Origin: JAMQKA01 sp043951865
GTDB taxonomy: Bacteria > Bacteroidota > Rhodothermia > Balneolales > Balneolaceae
Direction: 5' to 3'
DNA length: 11,494 nt
Assembly: GCF_043951865.1 (NCBI RefSeq)
Contig: NZ_JBINJF010000053.1
Location: 1-11,494 of the forward strand
Made by a program: the position numbers and the translations under genes. This document shows, piece by piece, positions 1 to 7,576 of this stretch (position 1 is its first letter; each line of letters begins with the position of its first letter). The notes under the pieces are model-generated. The model was not told the origin of the DNA. It made no database searches and worked only from the letters and a program-made list of their open reading frames with translations.

Positions 1-108
1 GGCACCTACCGGCTGGAGGTGACCAACCCGCAGGTGCCCGAGCTGACCCTCCAAAGCATCCCGATCACCATCACCGAACAGGACCTCAACGGGAGCGGTC
101 GAAGATAG
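1..108 (+). CDS. C-terminal end of a secreted Ig-like / leucine-rich-repeat type protein (partial)
   Basis: An open frame runs from the first base to a TAG at 106-108 and gives 35 residues. The segment GTYRLEVTNPQVPELTLQS followed by IPITITEQ looks like the last beta strands of an Ig-like domain. Such ends occur in Bacteroidota and Balneolota secreted proteins that carry leucine-rich repeats, where a GTY-x-VTN strand is followed by LTL and a PI-T strand. The 5' part, including any signal peptide and repeats, lies outside the window. This stretch is clearly more GC-rich than the next 400 bases and shows no link to glycan synthesis, so it is probably the neighbour outside the cluster. The family assignment rests on a short resemblance only. 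Confidence 0.5.
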   Translation, partial: GTYRLEVTNPQVPELTLQSIPITITEQDLNGSGRR

Positions 109-532
109 GCTGATCATATATGGTTCACGCAGTGTTGTTTTGCTATTCAGCCGTCGGTCGATGTCAGGACATGCTTCAAAATAAATTGATTGAATCTCGT
201 AACCTAGATCCTGAGAAATATCTATATTCGATGAATTAAAACTTTTTAACTGGTTGATTTGCATACCTATACATAATTTTTAAAGAGGACTGCTGGTACT
301 CTTCTTTCAAAAATCAAGAGATATGAGAGCAACTCTCAACTTTAAGCAATTTGGATTTCGTGCCACCGGCATCTTTTTAAAATTCACTATAAAGTTCTGA
401 GAGACTAGCCAGGTAAAGGCTATATTGGGATGGTTTGCATTTAACTCGATACTTGTGGTAAGTTTTTTGTGGAAGAGGGTAAGTCATTTATAAAATATAG
501 TCTATTAGAGAGGCCATATAAAAGAGGAACAG
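109..532. other. AT-rich non-coding region upstream of the glycan cluster
   Basis: These 424 bases hold no convincing gene. Base composition falls sharply from the GC-rich gene end before it. A 5-bp inverted repeat with a 2-base gap sits at 161-172 (ATGTC/GACAT). A 6-bp hairpin, TGAGAG-CAA-CTCTCA, sits at 324-338 without a T-tract behind it, so it is not a convincing terminator. A possible promoter lies at 434-468. The region probably carries the control signals for the sulfotransferase gene and the genes that follow. Confidence 0.55.
434..468 (+). promoter_or_regulatory. Possible Bacteroidota-type promoter for the first block
   Basis: TTTG at 434-437 is followed, after 21 bases, by TAAGTTTT at 459-466. 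This resembles the Bacteroidota sigma-ABfr promoter (TTTG near -33, TAnnTTTG near -7), with the final G replaced by T. It would leave a leader of roughly 60 bases before the ATG at 533. In such AT-rich DNA the match could be chance. Confidence 0.28.
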
Positions 533-1420
533 ATGGAAAAAGATACCTCAATACAAGTTATATTTATTACCGGAAATGGTCATTCGGGGTCAACCCTTTT
601 GGACATCATTCTTGGATCACTTGAAGGCTGTTTTAGCGCCGGTGAACTCACAAATATTACACGGGAGACCATTATGGAAGAGTATTGCTCGTGCAATACT
701 CAGATTCCTGAATGTGAGGTATGGTCGGAAATTATCAAAAGCTGGGAAGCTAAACGAGAGATAAGCTATCAACGCTACCAGCAACTTCGATGGCATTATG
801 AACGGAATAAAAGAACGCTGCATGCCCTGTTTAGTTTTTATCGCCCCTCCGCTGATTTCAGGGATTACTGCCTTGCTACGCTGCATTTGCTACAGGCAAT
901 CAGAGATGTGACGGGGCAGTCGGTTATTATTGATTCATCAAAGTCTCCCCAGCGCATTGCAGTGCTGTCGAAGATTGTAGACCTCCAGGTTATCCACCTG
1001 TGTCGTGATTTTACAGGAGTGATTAACTCTTCTAAAGGATTTGCCACCAAAAATATTAAGGCAGGTATTGAAGAGGACAATCCACCCCGGAAAACCTGGA
1101 AAGTTGTCCGGGACTGGATCGCCACCAATATGGTTGCTGAAATTTTCTGCGGTAGAGAGGATTCCCAAAAAGTGTTTTATAAAAATTTTGTACAGCAGCC
1201 GGAGTCTTTGAGAAATATTCACCCGTTGTTTGCAACATTGAACGGCGATGATACTTTTAAACCCAACCATATATTGGCGGGTAATGCGCTCCGGCTAAAG
1301 GAAAGTTTAAAGATTAATCCCCGCGTTGGATTTGAATACAAGCGATTAACGCCCAGGCAGCTAAAATTTGCACGCTGGATCGACCAGCTCTTCCCCTTTT
1401 GGAGTGGAATAAATACCTGA
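533..1420 (+). CDS. PAPS-dependent sulfotransferase family protein
   Basis: This 295-residue protein is predicted to move sulfate from PAPS to an acceptor, most likely a hydroxyl of the glycan made by this cluster, in the cytoplasm. The N-terminal GNGHSGSTLL at residues 14-23 matches the 5'-phosphosulfate-binding loop. A second signature, the strand VIIDSSKSP (131-139) followed by RDFTGVINSS (158-167), matches the 3'-phosphate-binding region. Cysteines at 52, 54 and 61, followed by a Trp, match the C-x-C...C-x-x-W segment seen in many bacterial sulfotransferases of this type. The length is normal. The ATG at 533 is preceded by AAGAGGA at 522-528, the clearest ribosome site in the first block. 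The next gene starts 57 bases downstream, consistent with one transcript. No PAPS synthesis genes are visible. The family call is strong; the acceptor is unknown and could also be a lipid or protein. Confidence 0.85.
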   Translation: MEKDTSIQVIFITGNGHSGSTLLDIILGSLEGCFSAGELTNITRETIMEEYCSCNTQIPECEVWSEIIKSWEAKREISYQRYQQLRWHYERNKRTLHALFSFYRPSADFRDYCLATLHLLQAIRDVTGQSVIIDSSKSPQRIAVLSKIVDLQVIHLCRDFTGVINSSKGFATKNIKAGIEEDNPPRKTWKVVRDWIATNMVAEIFCGREDSQKVFYKNFVQQPESLRNIHPLFATLNGDDTFKPNHILAGNALRLKESLKINPRVGFEYKRLTPRQLKFARWIDQLFPFWSGINT

Positions 1421-1477
1421 CAGGAGAGGCTTAAACTCACAGATACTAAATTCTACATTACTGGGAAAAACGGAAGA

Positions 1478-2554
1478 ATGAAGAAAATTGCACTGGTCAT
1501 TCACTCGCTGGGAATTGGAGGAATGGAGCGGGTCATGTCGCAACTGGCAAACGATTTTACTCAAAGAGAGAATACCGAGGTTCATCTTATCCTGATCGGA
1601 ATCAGGCGTGAAATAATTTACGATATATCCTCTTCCGTGACTGTCCATAAACCCGGTTTTGAATTTAACAACGCCAGGCGGACTGTTGATACACTGAGAA
1701 CGATGATTTTTTTACGAAATCGTGTTAAAAAGATTAATCCCGATACAGTTTTGAGCTTCGGGGAGATGTGGAATAATTTAGTCTTGCTTTCATTATACGG
1801 TTCCGGCTATCCGGTATATGTTTCTGATCGAAGTCAGCCGGACAAGGACCTGGGGAAACTTCACAACCACCTGCGCCGCGTGCTGTACCCCGGGGCAGCC
1901 GGTTATGTTGCACAAACCGAAGTAGCCAAACAGGTCTGCAATGCAAAAAAATGGAATCAAAATATACAGGTCATAAGCAACCCGGTTCGCAAAATTGAGT
2001 CGGATGAGGCTGTTAAAAAACAAAATATTATCCTGACTGTTGGACGGCTGATCAAAACCAAACACCTGGATCAACTCATAAAGATGTTTGCTGAAATAGA
2101 TCCGAAGGGATGGAGACTTGTGATTGTCGGGGGAGACGCCAAGAAAATGAATCTTTCTACCCAGTTACAAGCGTTAATATCAGAGCTGAACGTAGAAAGT
2201 TCGGTTTCTTTGGAGGGCTACCAGAAAAATATTGAGTCGTATTACCTGAAGAGCAAAATATTTGCTTTTACCTCCAGCTCCGAGGGGTTTCCCAATGTTG
2301 TGGGAGAGGCGTTATCCGCGGGACTGCCAGTCGTCTCGTATGACTGCGTGGCCGGGCCTTCTGACATGATTGAGGATGGAGTAAACGGTTTCCTGGTAGA
2401 TCTGTTTGACATGGAGATGTTCAAAAAAAGACTACAGGAACTGATGAGTAATGAAGATCTAAGAGCGCAGATGTCAAAATCTGCTACCCGTTCCATGGAA
2501 AAATTTACTGTAGACTCAATAGCAGACAAGTTCTATGAGTTTATAACACCTTAA
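1478..2554 (+). CDS. Glycosyltransferase, GT4-like (GT-B fold)
   Basis: A 358-residue retaining GT-B glycosyltransferase, predicted to extend a lipid-linked glycan at the cytoplasmic membrane face. The N-terminus carries the LGIGGMERVM segment (11-20), typical of family GT4 enzymes, where the glycine-rich loop contacts the donor. The C-terminal domain begins near residue 185 with TVGRLIKTKHLDQ (187-199). It contains the EX7E motif at E269 and E277 within SSSEGFPNVVGEALSAG, then a VVSYDCVAGPSDMIEDGVNG stretch. This pattern is seen in GalNAc- and hexose-transferring enzymes of O-antigen clusters such as AmsD or PglH relatives, but donor and linkage cannot be read from sequence. The length is normal. 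The purine-rich CGGAAGA sits directly against the ATG, so the ribosome site is weak. It probably shares a transcript with the sulfotransferase gene. Confidence 0.9.
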   Translation: MKKIALVIHSLGIGGMERVMSQLANDFTQRENTEVHLILIGIRREIIYDISSSVTVHKPGFEFNNARRTVDTLRTMIFLRNRVKKINPDTVLSFGEMWNNLVLLSLYGSGYPVYVSDRSQPDKDLGKLHNHLRRVLYPGAAGYVAQTEVAKQVCNAKKWNQNIQVISNPVRKIESDEAVKKQNIILTVGRLIKTKHLDQLIKMFAEIDPKGWRLVIVGGDAKKMNLSTQLQALISELNVESSVSLEGYQKNIESYYLKSKIFAFTSSSEGFPNVVGEALSAGLPVVSYDCVAGPSDMIEDGVNGFLVDLFDMEMFKKRLQELMSNEDLRAQMSKSATRSMEKFTVDSIADKFYEFITP

Positions 2555-2608
2555 GGTATGATATAAAATTTACTTCGGCATTTGCTTTAAATATAAAGGC
2601 ATGAATAC

Positions 2609-3748
2609 ATGAAATTATTAATCAATACGGCGACAACACATAAAGGGGGAGGGGTTCAGGTGGCCGGCTCGTTTATTGAGGAATGCCGCAGGTTTCCGGA
2701 ACACGAGTTTCACGTCGTGCTTGGAGAGATGCTATCTGAATTGGTAAACCAGGAAGAATTTCCTGCAAACTTTATGTTTTACAATATCGGTTATCGTCCG
2801 GCAACACGCGTATTTAGTTTGCAATCACAGGACCAGAAGTTCAGGGAACTGGAGATGGAAATTCGGCCGGATATAGTATTTACAACCACAGGACCCGCCT
2901 ATTGGCGTCCAAAGGCCCCTCACCTGGTTGGGTTTAACCGGGCGCATCATATTTACAGGGATTCTCCATTCTTTTCAAAAATGTCAATCTGTAAAAAAAT
3001 AAAGTGGTATTTGAAAGGGGCCGTGTTGAAATACTTTTTTAAGCGGGACGCAGATGCCTATGTTGTCCAAACGGAGGATGTAAACCGGCGTCTGCAGAAG
3101 TGGCTGCAAACGGATGAAGTCTATACCGTGTCCAACACTTTCAGCCAATACTATGAAAGTCCCCGGAATGAGAAAAACAAACTGCCGGAAAAAACAGATG
3201 GTGAGTTTCGTTTTCTAACGCTCTCGGCCTGGTATCCCCACAAAAACCTGGAGATTATTCCCGATGTGATTACCGTGCTGCCGGCAGCCATAAAAGAGCG
3301 CATCCGGTTTGTATTGACGCTTCCGGAGGATGATTACAGGAAGCATTTTCCGGAAGAGATGGATGGAACGATTATCAATATTGGTCCCGTAAAACCGGAG
3401 GAGGGTCCATCGCTGTACCAGGAGTGTGATGCCCTTTTCCTGCCCACGCTGCTTGAATGTTTTTCCGCTTCTTACGCCGAAGCGATGAAAATGGAGAAGC
3501 CGATTATTACATCCGACCTCGGGTTTGCCCATACGATTTGTGGAGATGCCGCTCTTTACGCGGACCCGATGGATCCGCACGCATTTGCCGAAAAGATTAT
3601 TAACCTGGTGGAAGATCCCCGGTTGCAAACAACCCTCGTGCAGAATGGGATACAACAACAGCGGATTTTTGCTACGGCCCGGGAGAGAGCAGAACAATAT
3701 TTAACTATTTGCAAAAAGTTGGCCAATGCCGAAAACGAAAGAAAATAA
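2609..3748 (+). CDS. Glycosyltransferase, GT4-like (GT-B fold)
   Basis: A 379-residue GT-B glycosyltransferase. The N-terminus has a glycine loop, HKGGGVQVA at 11-19, directly after the first beta strand. The C-terminal domain starts near 200 with RFLTLSAWYPHKNLEI. It carries a LLECFSASYAEAM segment whose E283 and E291 form the EX7E pair, followed by KPIITSDLGFA, the usual strand after the donor site. It would add one sugar to the growing lipid-linked chain; donor and acceptor are unknown. The ATG at 2609 is chosen because the nearer upstream ATG at 2601 is out of frame and stops after three codons. An AAAGG sits about 10 bases upstream. The 54-base gap before it and the 23-base overlap with the next gene suggest a shared transcript. 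Confidence 0.87.
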   Translation: MKLLINTATTHKGGGVQVAGSFIEECRRFPEHEFHVVLGEMLSELVNQEEFPANFMFYNIGYRPATRVFSLQSQDQKFRELEMEIRPDIVFTTTGPAYWRPKAPHLVGFNRAHHIYRDSPFFSKMSICKKIKWYLKGAVLKYFFKRDADAYVVQTEDVNRRLQKWLQTDEVYTVSNTFSQYYESPRNEKNKLPEKTDGEFRFLTLSAWYPHKNLEIIPDVITVLPAAIKERIRFVLTLPEDDYRKHFPEEMDGTIINIGPVKPEEGPSLYQECDALFLPTLLECFSASYAEAMKMEKPIITSDLGFAHTICGDAALYADPMDPHAFAEKIINLVEDPRLQTTLVQNGIQQQRIFATARERAEQYLTICKKLANAENERK

Positions 3749-4886
3749 AAAGATTGTCGTTGTGAATCAGGCGGCAAACTACCTGACCATCGGGCTGTGC
3801 AACGCGTTTGCCCAAAGGGTGGAAACGGTGGAGTTGATTACCGGAAGCATCCATGTTCAGGGGGAGGAGCTGGAACCCTCAATTGGGGTCTCCAACATTA
3901 ACAAATGGGTAGAACGCCCGGCTTATAAAAAATTGCTTTCCTATCTCTGGGCCTGCGTTCAGATCTACGGACTGCTGCTGTTCCGGTACCGAAAATACGA
4001 GGTATTTTTCATCTCGCTGCCGCCCATGGCGTACCTGATGTCTGTAGCACTACCCAACCGGTGCAGCATGCTCATATGGGATGTCTACCCGGATATCTTC
4101 AAAGTGACCGGTATGGAGGAATCCCATCCCATCTACAGGATCTGGGCGAAACTAAACCGCGTTGCCTTCCGCCGGGCCTACAAGTTATTCACGATAGGGG
4201 GGAAAATGAAAACCCTTCTTTCCCAGTATGTTGAACCGGAGAGGATACGGGTATCCCCGATCTGGTCAATCTTTCAATCAAACGGGAAAGTTGAAAAGGA
4301 GGACAATCCGTTTGTCGAAAAACATGGGCTTATTGATACGTTTGTTGTTCAGTATTCAGGTAATATCGGGTTGACTCACAACGTGGAGGTGATGGTACAG
4401 CTGGCGGAATTGATGAAAAACCACGAGGAAATTTTGTTCCAGATCATTGGACGTGGTCCGCGCGTTCCGCATCTCAAATCACTGGTGGAAGACAAGGCGT
4501 TGCCCAACTGCCAGTTTTTGCCATTTCAATCTGACGAGATGTTTCCATACTCGTTGTCGGCCGCCGACGTGGGAGTGGTGATCCTGGATGAGGCCACCTC
4601 AAAGGGGAGCGTCCCCAGCAAGTCATACAACCTGATGAGTTACGGTATCCCGGCACTGTACGTCGCTTCCGACGATTCTGAGCTGCACGACTACGCAACA
4701 AAGTATAACCACGCCAGGTGTGTGCCACACGATAAGCTTGAAGAAGCGGTGAACTTTATCCTGGCGTTAAAGGAGGATAAGCAGTTGCATGAAAAATATG
4801 CTCAAAATGCACAGCGGGCATCAAAAAATTATCGGCGTTCCAACGCGGATAAAATCGTAGCGCAATACCTGAGTTCCGACGCATGA
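3726..4886 (+). CDS. Glycosyltransferase, WcaI/WbuB-like GT4
   Basis: A 386-residue GT-B enzyme resembling the WcaI/WbuB group of colanic-acid and O-antigen glycosyltransferases. Visible marks are LIWDVYPDIF (116-125), matching the W-D-x-Y-P-D segment of that group, VQYSGNIGLTHNVEV (208-222) at the start of the C-terminal domain, and SVPSKSYNLMSYGIPAL (295-311), matching the VPSK-x-x-x-Y-x-x-x-G-P donor-binding segment. A hydrophobic stretch around 70-87 may be a membrane-facing helix. The start overlaps the preceding gene by 23 bases and has no obvious ribosome site, so translation is probably coupled. Its stop is embedded in ATGA (4883-4886), where the next reading frame starts; that frame is a broken glycosyltransferase-like remnant. 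WbuB-like enzymes often act second, on the polyprenyl-linked first sugar, which would suit the PglC-type enzyme downstream. Confidence 0.88.
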   Translation: MPKTKENKKIVVVNQAANYLTIGLCNAFAQRVETVELITGSIHVQGEELEPSIGVSNINKWVERPAYKKLLSYLWACVQIYGLLLFRYRKYEVFFISLPPMAYLMSVALPNRCSMLIWDVYPDIFKVTGMEESHPIYRIWAKLNRVAFRRAYKLFTIGGKMKTLLSQYVEPERIRVSPIWSIFQSNGKVEKEDNPFVEKHGLIDTFVVQYSGNIGLTHNVEVMVQLAELMKNHEEILFQIIGRGPRVPHLKSLVEDKALPNCQFLPFQSDEMFPYSLSAADVGVVILDEATSKGSVPSKSYNLMSYGIPALYVASDDSELHDYATKYNHARCVPHDKLEEAVNFILALKEDKQLHEKYAQNAQRASKNYRRSNADKIVAQYLSSDA

Positions 4887-4942
4887 CAAGGACAACATTG
4901 AACATAGTCTGCCTGGTCAACCGGTACATGCCAGGTAACTAA
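4883..4942 (+). pseudogene. Remnant 5' end of a fourth glycosyltransferase-like gene
   Basis: An ATG at 4883 overlaps the stop of the previous gene as ATGA, the classic 4-base operon junction. It encodes MTRTTLNIVCLVNRYMPG, then Asn and a TAA at 4940-4942. The segment LNIVCLVNRYMPG looks like the first beta strand and donor-loop entry of a GT4-type glycosyltransferase. The coding sense ends exactly where the structured repeat copy A begins (about 4937), so the final Asn and stop codon come from the repeat. I found no continuation of the gene after the repeat. The best reading is a glycosyltransferase gene disrupted and mostly deleted at the repeat. A chance 19-residue ORF is possible, but the ATGA junction and the sequence character argue against it. 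Confidence 0.5.
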
Positions 4943-5033
4943 CAGAGGGGTTGTAAAACTCTCAATTCCTCGTTCTGAGGAAGTTGTACTCCCGTTCCCG
5001 TTAAAAGGTCAATTGGGTCGGTGTACAACTAAC
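4937..5033 (-). repeat. Structured intergenic repeat, copy A (inverted relative to copy B)
   Basis: The reverse complement of this stretch aligns with 11074-11150. The core is 22 of 23 identical bases (5001-5023 against 11074-11096), and flanking blocks match more loosely. Copy A contains a perfect 6-bp hairpin, TTCCTC-GTTCT-GAGGAA, at 4966-4982. It also has an 8-bp inverted repeat, AGTTGTAC (4982-4989) and GTACAACT (5023-5030), that frames the core. The heptamer AACTAAC occurs at 4937-4943 and again at 5027-5033, like a target-site duplication, although no terminal inverted repeats are obvious. No protein is encoded. It could be a small non-autonomous mobile element or a degenerate interspersed repeat. 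Confidence 0.55.
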
Positions 5034-5088
5034 TCCAAAAAAATAGCAGGACCTGCAAAGGTTTCTAACAAGTTTTATTAGAATTCTT

Positions 5089-6234
5089 ATGTTTCTTTCA
5101 AAGATGAAAAACAGGGTTGCGTGTAATGTCAAAAACCTGGTGGGCTGGCGGACCCGTCGCAAAATAGTTGTGTTCTCCGTAGATGATTACGGCAATGTCC
5201 GGCTTGATTCCCGGCAGGCCCGTGAACGCATGGAGCAGGAGGGGTTGCAGGTATTATCACCCTTCAAGGGATTTGACCTGTACGATTCGCTGGAAAACAG
5301 GGGCGATTTGGAGATGTTATATGAGGTGTTGACCTCGGTAAAGGATAAAAATGGTAACCACGCGATCTTCACCCCGTTTGCCGTTCCGTGCAACATCAAT
5401 TTTGAAAAAGTGAGAGAGACCGGCTACAAGGAATATCACGGCGAAATGCTCCCTGAGACCTATTCAAAACTCTCCGCCCAACAGCCGGAGGCCTACAAAG
5501 GGGCGTGGAGGCTCTGGAAAGAGGGCATCCGGAAGGGACTATTGCAGCCGCAATTCCACGGGCGCGAGCATCTGAACCTGAAATTGTTCAACGAAAAACT
5601 GCAAAAGCGAGATGAGAAGTTACTCACAGCCCTTAAAAACAGGTCCTGCGCGCGTATATCTTCAGAGGAATATGAAACAGTTTCCATCCTGGCGGCCTTT
5701 GATTTTTGGGATGTCAATGAGAATAATCAATTCCGTGAAATAATTGTTGATGGACTCGATGCCTTTGAGCGGGTGTTTGGATACCGTGCAACTCACTTTA
5801 ATCCACCCGGCGGACGCGAGCACTCGTCCATTCATAAAGTGTTAAAGGAAAATGACGTCCATTTTATTGATACTCCCATGATAAAAAGAGAGCACCAGGG
5901 CAAAGGTACATACCGGACTAAACTTAATTATACCGGTAAGAAAAATAAGCACGGGCAACTGTTTTTGGTTCGGAATGTAGTGTTTGAACCCACGCAAAAT
6001 CGCGGTGTAGACTGGGTAGACCATGCATTGATGCAGATTGAGGCGGCGTTCCGATGGCATCGTCCCGCAATTATCAGTTCTCACCGGGTTAACTTTTGCG
6101 GGCATATAGATGAAAAAAATCGAAAAATCGGACTGGAGGCACTTCAAACACTGCTGGCGGGAATTACGGCAAGGTGGCCGGAAGCAGAGTTTATGGCGGC
6201 GGATGAACTGGGCAAATTGATCGCATCGAAATAA
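5089..6234 (+). CDS. NodB-like polysaccharide (de)acetylase family protein
   Basis: A 381-residue protein resembling the polysaccharide deacetylase (carbohydrate esterase 4, NodB) fold. Family members remove N- or O-acetyl groups from sugars with a divalent metal. Visible marks are VFSVDDYGNVR (28-38) with the paired Asp 32-33, HAIFTPF (91-97) resembling the second NodB strand, HGREH (157-161) matching the H-x3-H metal site, THFNPPGG (235-242), and ISSHRVNFCGH (329-339) resembling the C-terminal His motif. The distance from DD to H-x3-H is about 125 residues, much longer than the roughly 50 of typical NodB domains, so the active site carries an insertion or this is a separate branch. No signal peptide is evident, suggesting cytoplasmic action on a precursor. 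The ATG at 5089 has little ribosome-site support, and Met6 (ATG at 5104) is an alternative start. Confidence 0.78.
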   Translation: MFLSKMKNRVACNVKNLVGWRTRRKIVVFSVDDYGNVRLDSRQARERMEQEGLQVLSPFKGFDLYDSLENRGDLEMLYEVLTSVKDKNGNHAIFTPFAVPCNINFEKVRETGYKEYHGEMLPETYSKLSAQQPEAYKGAWRLWKEGIRKGLLQPQFHGREHLNLKLFNEKLQKRDEKLLTALKNRSCARISSEEYETVSILAAFDFWDVNENNQFREIIVDGLDAFERVFGYRATHFNPPGGREHSSIHKVLKENDVHFIDTPMIKREHQGKGTYRTKLNYTGKKNKHGQLFLVRNVVFEPTQNRGVDWVDHALMQIEAAFRWHRPAIISSHRVNFCGHIDEKNRKIGLEALQTLLAGITARWPEAEFMAADELGKLIASK

Positions 6235-6244
6235 AATATAAGCG

Positions 6245-6273
6245 TAACTGGCAGGGTTTGCTTTGGGCAGTTA
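6245..6273 (+). other. Weak hairpin after the deacetylase gene
   Basis: TAACTG at 6245-6250 pairs with CAGTTA at 6268-6273 around a 17-base loop. No T-tract follows, so it is not a convincing terminator. It is the only visible structure in the short gap before the next gene and may be chance. Confidence 0.2.
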
Positions 6274-6312
6274 TGATGAAATAAATTAGAATAAAATAAT
6301 TCAGAGTTTGAT

Positions 6313-6320
6313 TATTTTTG
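6313..6320 (+). promoter_or_regulatory. Exact TAnnTTTG box, possible promoter for the ATP-grasp gene
   Basis: TATTTTTG at 6313-6320 matches the Bacteroidota -7 consensus TAnnTTTG exactly and would give a leader of about 55 bases. No TTTG lies at the expected distance upstream. The 146-base gap is AT-rich, so chance is possible. Confidence 0.22.
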
Positions 6321-6380
6321 TTAGTTTTTAATGAGTGATGCTATTGATTTAGCAAATGATTAAAAAATGGACTTTTGAAA

Positions 6381-7394
6381 ATGAAATTAAAGAGAGTTTT
6401 ATACTTGGGTTATTATCTCAAACAGCTAGACAGGGAAAAATTTTCGCTTTTCCTGGATCATGCAGCAGAATTAACGGGTAGATCCAGGTTTTCGCTCCTC
6501 TCCGACATCCTAAAGTCCGTTTTTATGTACAATGTTTCCATCCTGGAGTATTTCCAATTTCGTTTTTTTGAGCTCTCAAAACAGGAACGCGAGCGCTGGG
6601 CAGGGATGGGCCAAATGTATGAATATCAGCTCAAAATGAATCCCAGAAATAGCCGCCATATCCTGGATAACAAGACGCTTTTTTACAAGCATTACGGCGA
6701 TTTTTTTATTCACCAGGTGGCTGATGTGGAAGATCTTGAGAACAATCCGGAACTCGCAGAGTCAATCCTTTCCAACCCGTCTGGAAAGCTGGTTTTTAAA
6801 GTTTCAGATGGAAAGTGTGGAGCACAGGTTAAAATTATGAACTGTGAGGGTTTCGACCGCCAGGGCCTGGTCACGTTTATGAAAGAGAACAACTTTGGGT
6901 TGGTGGAGGAGTTTATTGAACAACACCCGGAGATGAACCGGCTTTCCCCTTCTGCGGTGAATACGATACGCGCGATTACACAGTTGGATGACAGGGGAGA
7001 AGTAGATATCCTGGGATGCCGGCTGCGAATCTCTGTCAATTCATCGGTCGATAATATGGCCGCAGGAAACCTGGCGGCTCCCATTGATGAGGCTACCGGA
7101 CGCGTTAGCGGACCCGCGGTGTACAGCGATATTACAAAACCGGAACAGGAGTTCCATCCGGTTACCAACGTAAAGATCCCGGGATTCCAGGTGCCCTTTT
7201 GGGACGAAGTTCTTGCCATGGTACATGAGGCGGCCCTGGCTCATCCCCAAAACAGGTCGATAGGCTGGGATGTGGTGGTTACTGATAAAGGTCCGGGCCT
7301 CATTGAAGGAAATCACGACTGGTGCAAGCTGCTGTGGCAGCTGCCGGTTAAAAAGGGCCTTAAGTCACAGTTGATGAACTACGTAAAGCAGTGA
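6381..7394 (+). CDS. Sugar-transfer-associated ATP-grasp protein (ATPgrasp_ST-like)
   Basis: A 337-residue protein with an ATP-grasp fold of the kind found beside sugar transferases in polysaccharide clusters. ATP-grasp enzymes usually join a carboxylate to an amine through an acyl-phosphate, so it may attach an amino acid or similar acid to an amino sugar; this is inference. Visible marks are LVFKVSDGKCGAQVKIM (137-153), a Lys plus glycine-rich ATP loop, LVEEFIEQHPEMNRLSP (174-190) with acidic residues after the adenine-binding segment, and IGWDVVVTDKGPGLIEGNHD (294-313), where E309 and N311 fit the metal-binding E-x-N. The N-terminal ~100 residues are rich in Phe and Tyr and not recognised. 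I chose the ATG at 6381; a TTG two codons upstream (6375) is the only in-frame extension. No good ribosome site is visible. Confidence 0.8.
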   Translation: MKLKRVLYLGYYLKQLDREKFSLFLDHAAELTGRSRFSLLSDILKSVFMYNVSILEYFQFRFFELSKQERERWAGMGQMYEYQLKMNPRNSRHILDNKTLFYKHYGDFFIHQVADVEDLENNPELAESILSNPSGKLVFKVSDGKCGAQVKIMNCEGFDRQGLVTFMKENNFGLVEEFIEQHPEMNRLSPSAVNTIRAITQLDDRGEVDILGCRLRISVNSSVDNMAAGNLAAPIDEATGRVSGPAVYSDITKPEQEFHPVTNVKIPGFQVPFWDEVLAMVHEAALAHPQNRSIGWDVVVTDKGPGLIEGNHDWCKLLWQLPVKKGLKSQLMNYVKQ

Positions 7395-7474
7395 TGAAAT
7401 TAATGTTTTTTTGAGAGTAAAATTACCTGTAGAATAAATAAACCCCGGCCATATCCAAAAGCAGATCGAGACTG

Positions 7475-7501
7475 TTTGTAAATTTTCAAGGAATACTTTT
7501 G
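7475..7501 (+). promoter_or_regulatory. Possible Bacteroidota-type promoter before the initiating sugar transferase
   Basis: TACTTTTG at 7494-7501 matches TAnnTTTG exactly, with TTTG at 7475-7478 upstream. The 15-base gap is shorter than the usual 17-23. The leader to the ATG at 7577 would be about 70 bases. Its position in a 182-base gap, ahead of a tightly packed run of genes, supports a transcription start here. Confidence 0.33.
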
Positions 7502-7576
7502 GCAATCAAAGATAAAGATGAGAAAGCGTTGGTGTCGATACGGCTTTTAATTTTTTCCAAAATGTGAAGGTTTGAG

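Noticed and set aside
120..239. A 39-codon ORF (ATG at 120) in the AT-rich region after the first gene
   Set aside because: No ribosome site, no recognisable domain, and a length expected by chance in this DNA.
324..338. Hairpin TGAGAG-CAA-CTCTCA as a terminator or attenuator
   Set aside because: No T-tract follows and the 3-base loop stem is short; it is left as an unassigned structure.
3215..3697. A 160-residue frame on the minus strand
   Set aside because: It is opposite a glycosyltransferase with an intact EX7E motif; its composition looks like a reverse-strand shadow.
6367..6378. Three-codon ORF just before the ATPgrasp_ST gene
   Set aside because: Too short to judge; no leader-peptide features such as codon runs or an attenuator hairpin.
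7394..7414. ATG overlapping the stop of the ATP-grasp gene, followed by six codons and a stop at a run of seven T
   Set aside because: It could be a frameshifted gene remnant, but skipping the stop gives no recognisable protein and only about 23 more codons.
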